From Verrucomicrobiota bacterium (GTDB lineage: Bacteria; Verrucomicrobiota; Verrucomicrobiia; Chthoniobacterales; JAFAMB01): a DNA stretch of 35,787 nt. This document shows, in pieces, positions 18,078 through 29,269 of this stretch. The notes beneath the pieces were generated by a model. That model was given only the letters and a program-made list of their open reading frames with translations, was not told where the DNA came from and did no database searches. Position 1 is the stretch's first letter. Every line of letters begins with the position of its first letter. The stretch spans positions 1 through 35,787 of the forward strand of contig JAFAKL010000174.1 in the NCBI GenBank assembly GCA_019235445.1. Reading direction: 5' to 3'. A program made the translations under genes and the position numbers.

Positions 18078-18670
18078 AACGTCCGCTGCGGCTTGGAGTG
18101 CTGGGCTCCGGTAAAGGTTCGAATTGCCGAGCAATCATAGAAAAGATCGTCGGCGGGCAATTGGACGCTGAAGTGCGGATCGTTATTTCCGACGTGGAAA
18201 ATTCCGGTATTTTAAAGCTTGCTCGAGAGTTTGGGGTTCCCGGCCTGTATGTTCGCCCCGGTCGATTTGAAACACGGCTCGAGCCGGAAAATGAAGAGGA
18301 GATTGTTCGCCTGTTGCACGAAGCGGAGGTCGAACTTGTGGTTCTGGCCGGGTTCATGCGAATCGTCAGGCAACCGTTGCTGAGCGCGTTTCCGCGCAGA
18401 ATGATCAACATTCACCCATCCTTGCTGCCGAAGTTTCGCGGGCGGGAAGCATGGAAGCAGGCTCTGAGAGCGGGCGAGAGAGTCACCGGATGCACCGTGC
18501 ACTATGTCGACGCAGCGGTTGACGCGGGAGAGATCCTGGGGCAAGAGACCGTGCAGATCATGCCGGATGATACCCCGGAGAGCTTGCATGCTCGGATCCA
18601 GCGGTCAGAACACGTACTTCTACCCGCGGTGATCGCCGGAATCGCCGAAAAGCTTCACCGACCCAAATAG
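18074..18670 (+). CDS. purN: Phosphoribosylglycinamide formyltransferase
   Basis: 'RLGVLGSGKGSNCRAI', 'LVVLAGFMRIVRQPLLSAFPRRMINIHPSLLPKFRG', 'GCTVHYVDAAVDAGEILGQ'. Confidence 0.94.
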   Translation: MKRPLRLGVLGSGKGSNCRAIIEKIVGGQLDAEVRIVISDVENSGILKLAREFGVPGLYVRPGRFETRLEPENEEEIVRLLHEAEVELVVLAGFMRIVRQPLLSAFPRRMINIHPSLLPKFRGREAWKQALRAGERVTGCTVHYVDAAVDAGEILGQETVQIMPDDTPESLHARIQRSEHVLLPAVIAGIAEKLHRPK

Positions 18671-18699
18671 GCGCAAATGGTGCGGCTTAGGTTCCATGA

Positions 18700-19092
<393 letters not shown>

Positions 19093-19171
19093 GCCGCACG
19101 GAGGGCGCGCAGATCCCGGAGATAACACGTCTCTAACCTGGGACCCCTCGAGACGGCGGAGAGAGATTTTC

Positions 19172-19564
19172 ATGGGAGCAGACAATGTTCTTCCTGATCT
19201 CCAGGCATCCATCGTATGCGAAGATGTTAGGCAGGAAGTGAACGGTCTTCAGACGCTGGTTGGAGTGATTAACGTTCTCCCGACCCCGACCCTTCCTGTT
19301 GGCTTGCTGAAACTCTGTCTTTGGACACGCTGGTGCGGGGGCTTCGGCAAATTTCGCCAGACCTCTCGAATCCTGGGCGTCGAGGAGGTACAACTCATGG
19401 CCGAGTCGCACATCGAATTCGAGCTGAAGGAACTGGACGGGCATGTGACCAACGTGAACGTGTTCGCCGGCGTTCAATTCCAACAGTACGGTTTACATCA
19501 TGTGGAGATACTTTTGGATAACGAACTTATTATTCGGTATCCTCTTCCGGTGGTGAGAATATAG
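19172..19564 (+). CDS. Conserved hypothetical protein
   Basis: RBS-like GGAGAGAG before ATG 19172; 'NVLPDLQASIVCEDVRQEVNGLQTLVGVINVLPTPTLPVGLLKLCLWTRW...' suggests a beta-rich DUF-type domain. Confidence 0.7.
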   Translation: MGADNVLPDLQASIVCEDVRQEVNGLQTLVGVINVLPTPTLPVGLLKLCLWTRWCGGFGKFRQTSRILGVEEVQLMAESHIEFELKELDGHVTNVNVFAGVQFQQYGLHHVEILLDNELIIRYPLPVVRI

Positions 19565-19574
19565 AGTCCGTCTG

Positions 19575-19612
19575 CTAGTGTACCGTCTCACATATCTGAG
19601 ACGGTACACTAG
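19575..19612. repeat. 16-bp perfect palindrome CTAGTGTACCGTCTCA-catatc-TGAGACGGTACACTAG
   Basis: Arms 19575-19590 and 19597-19612 are exact reverse complements with a 6-nt loop; half-copy at 1030-1045. Confidence 0.9.
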
Positions 19613-19680
19613 GCGACGCGGCTTCATTCTCAACCTTCGGTTTGCATCAAAGCTCTAACAAGGATCAATTGTACCCCCCT

Positions 19681-21630
19681 ATGAGTACCAACATTGAATC
19701 GCACCTGGTCGAGAATCGGATCTTTAAGCCAAGCAAGGAATTCTCAAAAAAGGCGCACATCACCAGCTTGGCCGAGTACAAAGAGTTGCATCGCAAATCC
19801 ATTGAGAACCCCGAAAAATTCTGGGCGAAACAAGCCGCGGAGCTCCTCCTTTGGCAGAAAAAATGGAAGACCGTTCTCCAATGGAAAGAGCCTTTCGCCA
19901 AGTGGTTTGTGGGCGGCAAATTAAATGTGTCTGAGAACTGCCTTGATCGGCATCTAGCCGGAGCGACCCGAAATAAAGCTGCCTTGATCTGGGAAGGTGA
20001 GCCCGGGGATAAGGTGACTTTGACTTACCAGCAACTCCATCGCGAGGTATGCAAATTCGCCAATGTTCTGAAGCGGAATCACGTCAAAAAGGGAGATCGT
20101 ATAATCATCTACATGCCGATGTGTCCCGAGGCTGCCATCGCGATGCTGGCTTGTGCCAGGATAGGGGCCATCCATTCCGTCGTTTTCGGCGGATTCAGTT
20201 CTGAATCCATCAAGGACCGCATCAAGGATTGCGGGGCCAAGATGATAATTACCGCAGATGGCGGATATCGCCGCGGTGCTATCGTTCCTTTAAAGAAAAA
20301 TGTCGATGATGCGTTGAAAGACAATGAGCAGATCGAACGGGTCATCGTCTTTCGTCGGGCCAATAACGAGATTCACATTAAGGAGGGACGGGACGCCTGG
20401 TGGCACAGGGAAATGCAGTATGTTGACGGAAACTGCCAACCAGAGCCGATGGATTCTGAAGATCCCCTTTATATTCTCTATACGAGCGGATCGACCGGCA
20501 AACCCAAGGGAATAATGCACACCAGTGCCGGTTATCTGTTGGGAACCGCCCTCACCACTAAATATGTTTTCGATCTGAAGCCGGAAGACATCTACTGGTG
20601 CACTGCAGATATTGGCTGGGTCACCGGTCATAGCTACAGTGTGTACGGACCGCTCTGCAACGGTGCCACGGTCTTGATCTACGAAGGTGCTCCGAACTGG
20701 CCGGAACCGGATCGATTCTGGAGTTTGATCGAGGAGTACGGAGTGACACTGCTCTACACTGCGCCGACTGCAATTCGGGCCTTCATCCGTTGGGGCGACG
20801 AATATCCCAATCGGCATAATCTATCTTCCCTCCGGTTGCTTGGGACGGTGGGAGAACCAATTAACCCGGAGGCGTGGATATGGTATCACACCGTCATCGG
20901 GGGTGGTCGCTGCCCAATCGTGGATACGTGGTGGCAGACCGAGACGGGAGCGATCATGATTACGCCGCTGCCCGGAGCGATGCCTCTGAAACCGGGTTCG
21001 GCGACCCTTCCGTTCTTTGGAATCGATGCCGCGGTAGTGGACGACCTGGGGGAGGAAGTACCGCCGAACGTAGGAGGCAAACTGGTCGTACGGAAGCCGT
21101 GGCCATCCATGTTGCGCTCGATTTGGGGCGATAAGCAACGTTACAAAAAGCAGTATTGGAGCGAGATTAAAGGATGTTACTTCACCGGCGATGGAGCACG
21201 GAAAGACAAGGACGGCTACTTCTGGATCGTTGGGCGAATCGATGACGTCCTCAACGTCGCCGGACATCGGCTGGGGACATCGGAAATCGAAAGTGTTTTG
21301 GTCAGCCATCCCTGCGTTGCGGAGGCTGCAGTTGTCGGGCGCCCAGATGAGATGAAAGGCCAGGCGGTGGTTGCTTTCGTGACGCTCAAAGAAAAAGAGC
21401 TGCCCACGCCTGAACTTCGGGAAAAACTGCGACAGCATGTCGCGACGGCTATTGGAGCGATCGCCAGGCCGGACGATCTCCGTTTCGCGGACGGGTTGCC
21501 AAAGACCCGAAGCGGGAAAATCATGCGCCGTTTGCTGAAGGAAATTGCAGGCGGAGGCCAGGTCACCGGCGACACGACGACCCTGGAGGATTTGAATGTC
21601 CTGGCGAGACTGAAAGGAGTCCAGGACTGA
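19681..21630 (+). CDS. acs: Acetyl-CoA synthetase (AMP-forming)
   Basis: '[24 protein letters not shown]', '[21 protein letters not shown]', '[18 protein letters not shown]', '[15 protein letters not shown]'. Confidence 0.96.
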   Translation: MSTNIESHLVENRIFKPSKEFSKKAHITSLAEYKELHRKSIENPEKFWAKQAAELLLWQKKWKTVLQWKEPFAKWFVGGKLNVSENCLDRHLAGATRNKAALIWEGEPGDKVTLTYQQLHREVCKFANVLKRNHVKKGDRIIIYMPMCPEAAIAMLACARIGAIHSVVFGGFSSESIKDRIKDCGAKMIITADGGYRRGAIVPLKKNVDDALKDNEQIERVIVFRRANNEIHIKEGRDAWWHREMQYVDGNCQPEPMDSEDPLYILYTSGSTGKPKGIMHTSAGYLLGTALTTKYVFDLKPEDIYWCTADIGWVTGHSYSVYGPLCNGATVLIYEGAPNWPEPDRFWSLIEEYGVTLLYTAPTAIRAFIRWGDEYPNRHNLSSLRLLGTVGEPINPEAWIWYHTVIGGGRCPIVDTWWQTETGAIMITPLPGAMPLKPGSATLPFFGIDAAVVDDLGEEVPPNVGGKLVVRKPWPSMLRSIWGDKQRYKKQYWSEIKGCYFTGDGARKDKDGYFWIVGRIDDVLNVAGHRLGTSEIESVLVSHPCVAEAAVVGRPDEMKGQAVVAFVTLKEKELPTPELREKLRQHVATAIGAIARPDDLRFADGLPKTRSGKIMRRLLKEIAGGGQVTGDTTTLEDLNVLARLKGVQD

Positions 21631-21757
21631 GGTCGGAACGAAGACTTTTCCTCCGGGCCTCTTGCTGTGAGCCCGCCCCAATAAGCGTTAACTTATCGCA
21701 GCGGCAGGGAGGTGCCGTGACGCATTTATCCCGGCGGGATTTAAACGAGGGTAGCCT

Positions 21758-21808
21758 GGCACGAAGTGCCTGGAAAAAGAAAAAAGACGCGTCTAGTCCC
21801 GTAGGGAC
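21758..21808. repeat. Cluster of three short palindromes between convergent acs and gatA
   Basis: GGCACgaaGTGCC (21758-21770), AGACGCGTCT (21785-21794), GTCCCgtaGGGAC (21796-21808). Confidence 0.75.
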
Positions 21809-21943
21809 GGTTGATCAAAGTTTGCTCCAAATGGGTCATTCTCCTTTCCTCGGTCTCGGTAGCATCGCAAAGCAAAACGGAATTCATCCTAAGTGCATTG
21901 GCGGAGTCGCTGACCGTGTTCATCTGCTTCTATCAGGCCTTTG

Positions 21944-23395
<1,452 letters not shown>

Positions 23396-23399
23396 GGCG

Positions 23400-23687
23400 T
23401 TACTCCAAGACTTTCGTGACAATGAATAATCCTTGAGCTTGCTGCGGGGCGTTCGCGAGAGCGGCTTCGCGCTCCAGGCTTTCTCGAGTCTCATCTTCGC
23501 GGAAGACATTGTAAATTGGGAAACTGTGAGCCATTGGTTCGACCTGTGAGACGTCGATCTGATTGAGTTTCGCTACGTGCTCGAGCACCAATCCCAGTTG
23601 GGTCTGAAACATCTTAATCTCGTCCGGAGTCAGTTTGATGCGTGCCAGGTCGGCCACGTATTCGACGTCAAAATTCTCAGAGCTCAT
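23400..23687 (-). CDS. gatC: Asp-tRNA(Asn)/Glu-tRNA(Gln) amidotransferase subunit C
   Basis: 'VEYVADLARIKLTPDEIKMFQTQLGLVLEHVAKLNQIDVSQVEPMAHSFPIYNVFREDE'; precedes gatA. Confidence 0.93.
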   Translation of the reverse strand: MSSENFDVEYVADLARIKLTPDEIKMFQTQLGLVLEHVAKLNQIDVSQVEPMAHSFPIYNVFREDETRESLEREAALANAPQQAQGLFIVTKVLE

Positions 23688-23759
23688 GGTGGATCGTGGT
23701 AACGAATAAAGCGAGCGCAGTCGATCCGCAAGAAATGTCGCACCGGTGCGATATTCTCG

Positions 23760-24137
23760 TCAGAGGTGGTTGAACATCTGAATGGCGAGAAAGATGACAA
23801 CGGCGATCAGGGCCAGAACCGCCAGGCAGGAAATCAACAGGCGCAGCCGGGCTTGGCGCCGTTGTGCGCGTCTGGGCCGGCGCGGGCGCTCGGCGAGCAA
23901 ATCCTCGCCATGCCGCGAATCCTGCAAGATATCGGGGGAGTCCAACGGGCTCCGTCTCGTGGATGCGCGGGCGATTCTTTCCTGTCGCTGCCGTTCCTGC
24001 TCCGCCTGCGCCAATTTTGGGGCTTCTTCAATCTTGCGCTGCAATTCCTCCATTTGACGACGCAGCTCTTCTTCCTGTTTCGCAAGCTCGTCCTGTTTCG
24101 CCGAAATCGGGGAATCGTTAAATCGTCTGCGTCCCAT
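23760..24137 (-). CDS. Hypothetical coiled-coil protein with C-terminal TM anchor
   Basis: Heptad-like 'KQDELAKQEEELRRQMEELQRKIEEAPKLAQAEQERQRQERIARAS', C-terminal TM 'LRLLISCLAVLALIAVVIFLAIQMFNHL'. Confidence 0.65.
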   Translation of the reverse strand: MGRRRFNDSPISAKQDELAKQEEELRRQMEELQRKIEEAPKLAQAEQERQRQERIARASTRRSPLDSPDILQDSRHGEDLLAERPRRPRRAQRRQARLRLLISCLAVLALIAVVIFLAIQMFNHL

Positions 24138-24149
24138 TGTTCAACAATA

Positions 24150-24761
24150 TCATCCGCGCATGAAGTAGAAAACCAGCAGCGCGGTTAAACCAAGAATTAA
24201 AACGGGAAGCGTGAAGGCGAACCCGCGTTTGAGCCAGACAACGAAACTCGAATCGTCTGGCGCCGAATAATACCCTTCTTCCACCGTCGGACTTGGCTTG
24301 ATCACTTCTCCGTCGGACTTGGCATTGATTTTAGTAAGTGATTTTGTGTATTCGGCGCGAGCGTCATCCACTGCGCTCAATGCTTTGCTCAGCTCTTTGT
24401 GGAGATCCGAATTGCTCCAACTTTTCGGGTTAATCCTTTCGAGGGAATCGAGATGTTGCGCAAAGGTGGCGTTGGTGAGCCGCAACTGTTCGACACGTTT
24501 TTCGGCCTCGTAAGTTTCTCGCTCAATCACCACCATCGATCGGGTGAGCTTTTCGATCATCTCGGCACGACCCTTCTCCAAGTCCTCTTGTTTACGGCTG
24601 AGCTCCTCGAGTTCACGTTTCTGTTTTTCGATCTGCTCCTGCTGACGCTTGAGTTGCAGGAGCTGCTCCTGTGCCCGTTGAACCTGCGAATCGAGCAATT
24701 CGGGTGACCCGGATTGCTCGTCCGGAAGATCAAGAAAGGGTTCTTTCATACTCTCCGACAT
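24150..24761 (-). CDS. Hypothetical coiled-coil protein with C-terminal TM anchor
   Basis: 'VQRAQEQLLQLKRQQEQIEKQKRELEELSRKQEDLEKGRAEMIEKL' coiled coil; terminal TM 'GFAFTLPVLILGLTALLVFYFMRG'. ATG 24761 preferred. Confidence 0.7.
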   Translation of the reverse strand: MSESMKEPFLDLPDEQSGSPELLDSQVQRAQEQLLQLKRQQEQIEKQKRELEELSRKQEDLEKGRAEMIEKLTRSMVVIERETYEAEKRVEQLRLTNATFAQHLDSLERINPKSWSNSDLHKELSKALSAVDDARAEYTKSLTKINAKSDGEVIKPSPTVEEGYYSAPDDSSFVVWLKRGFAFTLPVLILGLTALLVFYFMRG

Positions 24762-24830
24762 GAAACTCCAATGTCTGGAAAACGAAGGCCGCCGCAACGA
24801 AAATCTGTGATGTCGCAACAGATGGCAGCG

Positions 24831-26000
24831 TCACCGGCCCGGAAGCACCTGGAGCAGGTAGCCCTTCAGATACTCGGTCTCGGGGATATGCGGAAGAATC
24901 GGATGATCGAGCGGCTGCGACAGATACTGAACGATTCGCAAATGCCGTTTAGCGTCCACGCTGGCGTCAACGATCATTTCCAGAAACATTTCCCGTGAAA
25001 CATGGTGCGAGCAGGAGAACGTCGCCAGGTATCCGTCCGGGGCTAACAACTGAAGAGCGCGGAGATGAATCTCCTTGTAACCTCTTCGCGCGCTGTTGAG
25101 CGATTCCTTAGTTTTGGTGAAAGAAGGGGGATCAAGGATAATCAAATCGAACTGCACGTCTTCTCGGATTTGAGTGGAAAGGTAATCGAAAACGTTCGCT
25201 TGCTCCGTCGTGATCGTGACGCCGTTCAGATGAGCGTTCTCGTTGACTAATTTAACCAGCTGCCCGCTGATTTCGACCGCGGTGACACTCGATGCCCCGG
25301 CGTTGGCGCAAGCTAATGCAAAAGCCCCTTGATTGGCAAAACAATCAAGGACCCTTATCCCTTGAGCGAGTTTCGCTACTGCTTCGTAATTGTCCAGTTG
25401 GTCGAGATAAAGTCCGGTCTTGTGTCCTGTCATCAGGTCAACATTAAATTTGATACCCTTCGACTCGATTACCATCGTGCCCGGCTTTTCCCCGAAAAGC
25501 AAACCTGCCAGGTTGTCGAGGCCTTCCGCTTTCCGGCTCGGCGCGTCGTTCCGTTCAATGATCGAACTGGGCGATAGGAGCTGTTTCGCAGCCTCGACAA
25601 TCGACGCCTTTCTTCGATCCATGGCCAAGGTCAGAGTCTGCAGAACCAGATGTGTCCCGTACCGATCGATAATGACTCCAGGCAGTCCGTCGCTTTCACT
25701 CCAGACGATCCGCCCCGGATTTCGCAGGATCCCGAGTTTCTCGCGACAGACAATCGCTTGTCCGATTCTTCGAGCGAAAAAATCGTGATCCAAATCCTGT
25801 TTACGCCGCGAAAACCGCCTGGCCACGATCTGCGAATTGGGATTGTAGATCGCAGATCCTAACAATCGATCCTGGCCGTCTTTGAGCGAGATAACGTCCC
25901 CAGGTTCCGGGTGACCAAAGGTCTTCAAAACCTCTGAGTTGTAGACCCAGTCGTGTCCGTGGAATATTCGTGCACGCGGTTTAACGACAAGCCCGGCCAT
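24831..26000 (-). CDS. Class I SAM-dependent rRNA methyltransferase, RlmI-like, with N-terminal PUA domain
   Basis: 'ARIFHGHDWVYNSEV', 'VLDCFANQGAFALACANAGASSVTAVEIS', 'FDLIILDPPSFTKTKESLNSARRGYKEIHLRALQLL'. Confidence 0.9.
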   Translation of the reverse strand: MAGLVVKPRARIFHGHDWVYNSEVLKTFGHPEPGDVISLKDGQDRLLGSAIYNPNSQIVARRFSRRKQDLDHDFFARRIGQAIVCREKLGILRNPGRIVWSESDGLPGVIIDRYGTHLVLQTLTLAMDRRKASIVEAAKQLLSPSSIIERNDAPSRKAEGLDNLAGLLFGEKPGTMVIESKGIKFNVDLMTGHKTGLYLDQLDNYEAVAKLAQGIRVLDCFANQGAFALACANAGASSVTAVEISGQLVKLVNENAHLNGVTITTEQANVFDYLSTQIREDVQFDLIILDPPSFTKTKESLNSARRGYKEIHLRALQLLAPDGYLATFSCSHHVSREMFLEMIVDASVDAKRHLRIVQYLSQPLDHPILPHIPETEYLKGYLLQVLPGR

Positions 26001-26150
26001 GAAGAAGCAGTTATCGGTCTCAGCTGTCAGCTGCCGGTTGGAATAGGGGTGTCGCGGCTTAGAACCATTCGCGCAGGCCGGCCGGCGGTTGAACTACCGG
26101 CCGAATGCAGCGCGTTCGGACATGCCGCCTGGTCTGGCGCTGACGAGCTC

Positions 26151-27347
26151 TCAGGAATACAGATATTCGTCTACATATTCGGAGTGGTGAACAGAATGGC
26201 TAGTCACTTCCGATTCAGGATATTCGAAAATTTTTCCTTCGTAGTTTCTGATCACTATCTTCTCGTGGTCATGAAAAAGAATGTATCCAGGATTAATTGG
26301 AACTTTGCCGCCTCCCCCCGGCGCATCGATGACGAATTGCGGCACAGCATAACCGGTGGTGTGACCCCTGAGACCTTCAATGATCTCTATCCCTTTTGCC
26401 ACCGACGTTCGAAGGTGAGCCGACCCGTGGATCAGGTCACACTGATAGATATAGTAGGGGCGGACTCGGCACATGATCAGTTTATGAACAAGCGCCCTCA
26501 TCACGCTTAGGTCGTCATTTACCCCTTTCAGCAGGACGCTTTGATTTCCGAGCGGTATTCCGTGGTCGACCAGTCGCTCGAGAGCTGTCCTCACCTCAGT
26601 GGTTAATTCGCGGGGATGATTGACGTGAACGCTCATCCAGAGAGGATGAAATTCCTGCATCATGCGGCACAATTCCGGCGTAATCCGTTGCGGAAGGAAA
26701 ATCGGGACACGTGTACCGATCCGGACAAACTCGATATGTTCGATGGTTCGCAGACGGCGCAAGATGCCGCGCAGTTTATCGTCGGAAAGGAGCAAGGCAT
26801 CTCCACCTGAAAGCAGGACGTCCCGAACCTCCGTGTGAGTTTCCAGATATCGGTAGGCTTCCTCAAAATGGGTATGCAACTCTTGTTCTCCAACGCCGCT
26901 GACAACGCGGCTCCTGGTGCAATAGCGGCAATAGGAGGCGCATCGGTCGGTAACTAAAAAGAGCACCCGATCGGGATACCTGTGAACCAGTCCCGGGACT
27001 GGCATATGGGAGTCTTCGCCGCACGGATCCGCCATTTCGAGTGGCGATTGCTGGGATTCCTCAACCAGGGGAATCACCTGGCGGCGAATCGGGCAGTTTG
27101 CATCTTCTGTGTCGATGAGATTAAAAAAGTGAGGTGTGATGGCGAGCGCAAGTTTGTTTCCCGCCAGGATTACCCCGGCGCGCTCCTCGGGAGTTAAGGT
27201 GATCTTTTGTTCAAGTTGCTGGAGAGTAGTGATCCGGTTTCTCAGTTGCCATTTCCAATCATTCCAGAGTTCGGGAACGACGGTGGGCCAGAAACCTTGG
27301 GCGAAAGAAAGGAACCGCTTATCGGCGGTTTCGGCTAAGCTGTGCAT
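26151..27347 (-). CDS. kamA: Lysine 2,3-aminomutase (radical SAM, PLP-dependent)
   Basis: Radical SAM 'CASYCRYCTRSRVV' (CxxxCxxC), PLP motif 'DAPGGGGKVPI', 'VLLSGGDALLLSD'. Confidence 0.92.
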   Translation of the reverse strand: MHSLAETADKRFLSFAQGFWPTVVPELWNDWKWQLRNRITTLQQLEQKITLTPEERAGVILAGNKLALAITPHFFNLIDTEDANCPIRRQVIPLVEESQQSPLEMADPCGEDSHMPVPGLVHRYPDRVLFLVTDRCASYCRYCTRSRVVSGVGEQELHTHFEEAYRYLETHTEVRDVLLSGGDALLLSDDKLRGILRRLRTIEHIEFVRIGTRVPIFLPQRITPELCRMMQEFHPLWMSVHVNHPRELTTEVRTALERLVDHGIPLGNQSVLLKGVNDDLSVMRALVHKLIMCRVRPYYIYQCDLIHGSAHLRTSVAKGIEIIEGLRGHTTGYAVPQFVIDAPGGGGKVPINPGYILFHDHEKIVIRNYEGKIFEYPESEVTSHSVHHSEYVDEYLYS

Positions 27348-27466
27348 TTTGATTGACTAGTTGGTTGAAGAGTAAGGTCTCACTTTCGAATGTCAATCGG
27401 GTCGACCCCTGACCCCTTGAGAACCGGGTTCGGCGTGTCGGCGTGCTGTCGGGAAAGCGGATCGGC

Positions 27467-27492
27467 GTTTAAGGACGAGGCGTTCTTTAAAC
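27467..27492. other. Hairpin GTTTAAGGA...TTCTTTAAAC in the kamA-degP divergent region
   Basis: About 9-bp stem (one G-T wobble) with a loop of about 8 nt. Confidence 0.45.
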
Positions 27493-27503
27493 AAACTGTC
27501 CTC

Positions 27504-27534
27504 AAATCCGTGAAATCTGTGTAGTCTGTGGTTA
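27504..27534. repeat. Dispersed copy of the 9-nt periodic repeat (AAATCCGTGAAATCTGTGTAGTCTGTGGTTA)
   Basis: About 23 of 27 nt match the reverse complement of 14271-14297. Confidence 0.7.
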
Positions 27535-27656
27535 CTTCCGGTCGGTTTTTACGCTCAGCTTTCTCCGCGGAACCATGGTTGCGTTCATGCCACCGGTAGC
27601 GGAGAATCCGAAGATCGAACAGGCGGTAAACCTCCCCTGTCGCAGCGAACTAGCTT

Positions 27657-29090
27657 ATGAGCGTAATTGATCGTGCCTCGGCCCTCGTTTTGGGGGGACT
27701 CCTTCTAGCGAGCCAACCGGTGACCCAGAATCTTTTTGCCGGACCGCCGCTCTCGGATTCCGGGAGAGATATTGCCCACAGGCTGAACGATGCTTACACG
27801 GCCGTATACGAAAAAGTTGCTCCGGCAGTGGTGGTTGTTGATGTCGAGAAAAGCGGGCGGTCCGGAAATTCCTCAAACCCAATGGATGGTTTCGACTTCT
27901 TCTTTAGGGGCCCGCGCGACGAAAGTGAGCAGCCCGATCAGAGCGAAGGTTCTGGGTTCATTGTGCGTCAGGACGGGTACATCATCACCAATAATCATGT
28001 CATCGAAGGGGAAGACAAAATAGACGTTAAGCTGAAGGATGGGCGAACCCTCGCAGCCAAGGTCATTGGCTCTGATGACCGTACCGATGTCGCGGTCTTG
28101 AAGATCGATGCTGCCGATCTGCCAACGGTCGTTTTCGCTAATAGCGACGACGTGAAAGTTGGCCAGCTCGTCTGTGCGATTGGCACGCCTTACAAATTTG
28201 CCTACACCTTTACGACAGGTGTGGTCAGTGCCAAAGGACGCAACGAACTGTTGCCGGACAAGTATGAGGACTACATCCAGACGGATGCCGCAATAAATCC
28301 CGGAAACAGTGGGGGACCATTGTGCGATGTCGACGGCAATGTCATTGGCATGAATACCCTCATCCATGGTCTGAACCGCGGGCTAGGTTTTGCGATCTCC
28401 AGCAACCTCGCCAAACAGGTCAGCGATCAACTCATTGCTTCAGGAAAAATAGTTCGACCATGGCTTGGGATTATCATCGAAAGTCTCAATGATGAGAACC
28501 GCGCAGAGGTCTTCAAAGGAGTGGATAAAGGAGTGGTGGTGCGAACGATTCAAGCTGACACTCCCGCCGCGAAGAGCGATTTGCGGCCCGCAGATGTCAT
28601 CACGGATGTGGATGGCGTTCAAGTCTCCAGTGCAAGGGAGCTTCAGAATGAGGTCTTGAAGAAAAAGATAGGCGCACAAGTTGCCCTGGGTGTCTGGCGA
28701 AATGGCAAAAAGACGACCGTGACCGTTGTCACCGAAGAGTTGCCCGCTGATCCGAACAAGTTGGCGAGTAATCAGCCGCCTCCCTCGCAGCACGAAAATG
28801 TGACATCCAGCTTTGGCGTTCAAGTTCAGGACGTAACCCCCGAACTGAGACAAGAGTTAGGATTGAAGTCGGATTCCGGCGTGGTGGTGACTGAGGTTAC
28901 GGCGAACAGTCCCGCGGCAGTGGCTGATATTCAGACTGGTGATGTCATTACTGAAGTCGGACGAAACCAGGTCACCGATACGGAGTCATTCCAAAAAGCG
29001 TTAGCTGACCAGAAGGGTAAGCCGAACCTTTTGCTTTTGCTGGATCGTAAGGGAGTAAAAACCTATTCGATCGTCAAGGTCGGTAAATGA
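27657..29090 (+). CDS. DegP/HtrA-type periplasmic serine protease with two PDZ domains
   Basis: Signal peptide-like N-terminus; triad contexts 'ITNNHVIEG', 'DDRTDVAVLKID', 'INPGNSGGPLCD'; two C-terminal PDZ-like segments. Confidence 0.93.
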   Translation: MSVIDRASALVLGGLLLASQPVTQNLFAGPPLSDSGRDIAHRLNDAYTAVYEKVAPAVVVVDVEKSGRSGNSSNPMDGFDFFFRGPRDESEQPDQSEGSGFIVRQDGYIITNNHVIEGEDKIDVKLKDGRTLAAKVIGSDDRTDVAVLKIDAADLPTVVFANSDDVKVGQLVCAIGTPYKFAYTFTTGVVSAKGRNELLPDKYEDYIQTDAAINPGNSGGPLCDVDGNVIGMNTLIHGLNRGLGFAISSNLAKQVSDQLIASGKIVRPWLGIIIESLNDENRAEVFKGVDKGVVVRTIQADTPAAKSDLRPADVITDVDGVQVSSARELQNEVLKKKIGAQVALGVWRNGKKTTVTVVTEELPADPNKLASNQPPPSQHENVTSSFGVQVQDVTPELRQELGLKSDSGVVVTEVTANSPAAVADIQTGDVITEVGRNQVTDTESFQKALADQKGKPNLLLLLDRKGVKTYSIVKVGK

Positions 29091-29269
29091 CCTGAAGTGT
29101 TCCTGAATCTGCTCTGAGAATGCGACTGGTCGAAGAAAGATCGGGACGCCCATTTCTTGCCGGAAAGTTGGCTTTCTGGTTGAGCTCACCGGATGGATCT
29201 GCTCAATCTGGTGCCGTCACCCAGAGCGGGATCGTTATGAGCGATTGCCCGTCGTAGAGCAGAAATCGG

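Noticed and set aside
20821-21681. 286-aa minus-strand ORF antisense to acs
   Set aside because: Shadow ORF opposite a clearly conserved acs; no domain recognised.
26076-26106. GC-rich GGCCGGCCGG...ACCGGCC imperfect palindrome downstream of kamA
   Set aside because: Could be a terminator but the stem is bulged and there is no U-tract on the minus strand; unsupported.
27400-27422. GGTCGACCCCTGACCCCTT string resembling a REP/Y1-transposase-associated repeat
   Set aside because: Single short occurrence in the window with no transposase or paired copy; too weak to call.
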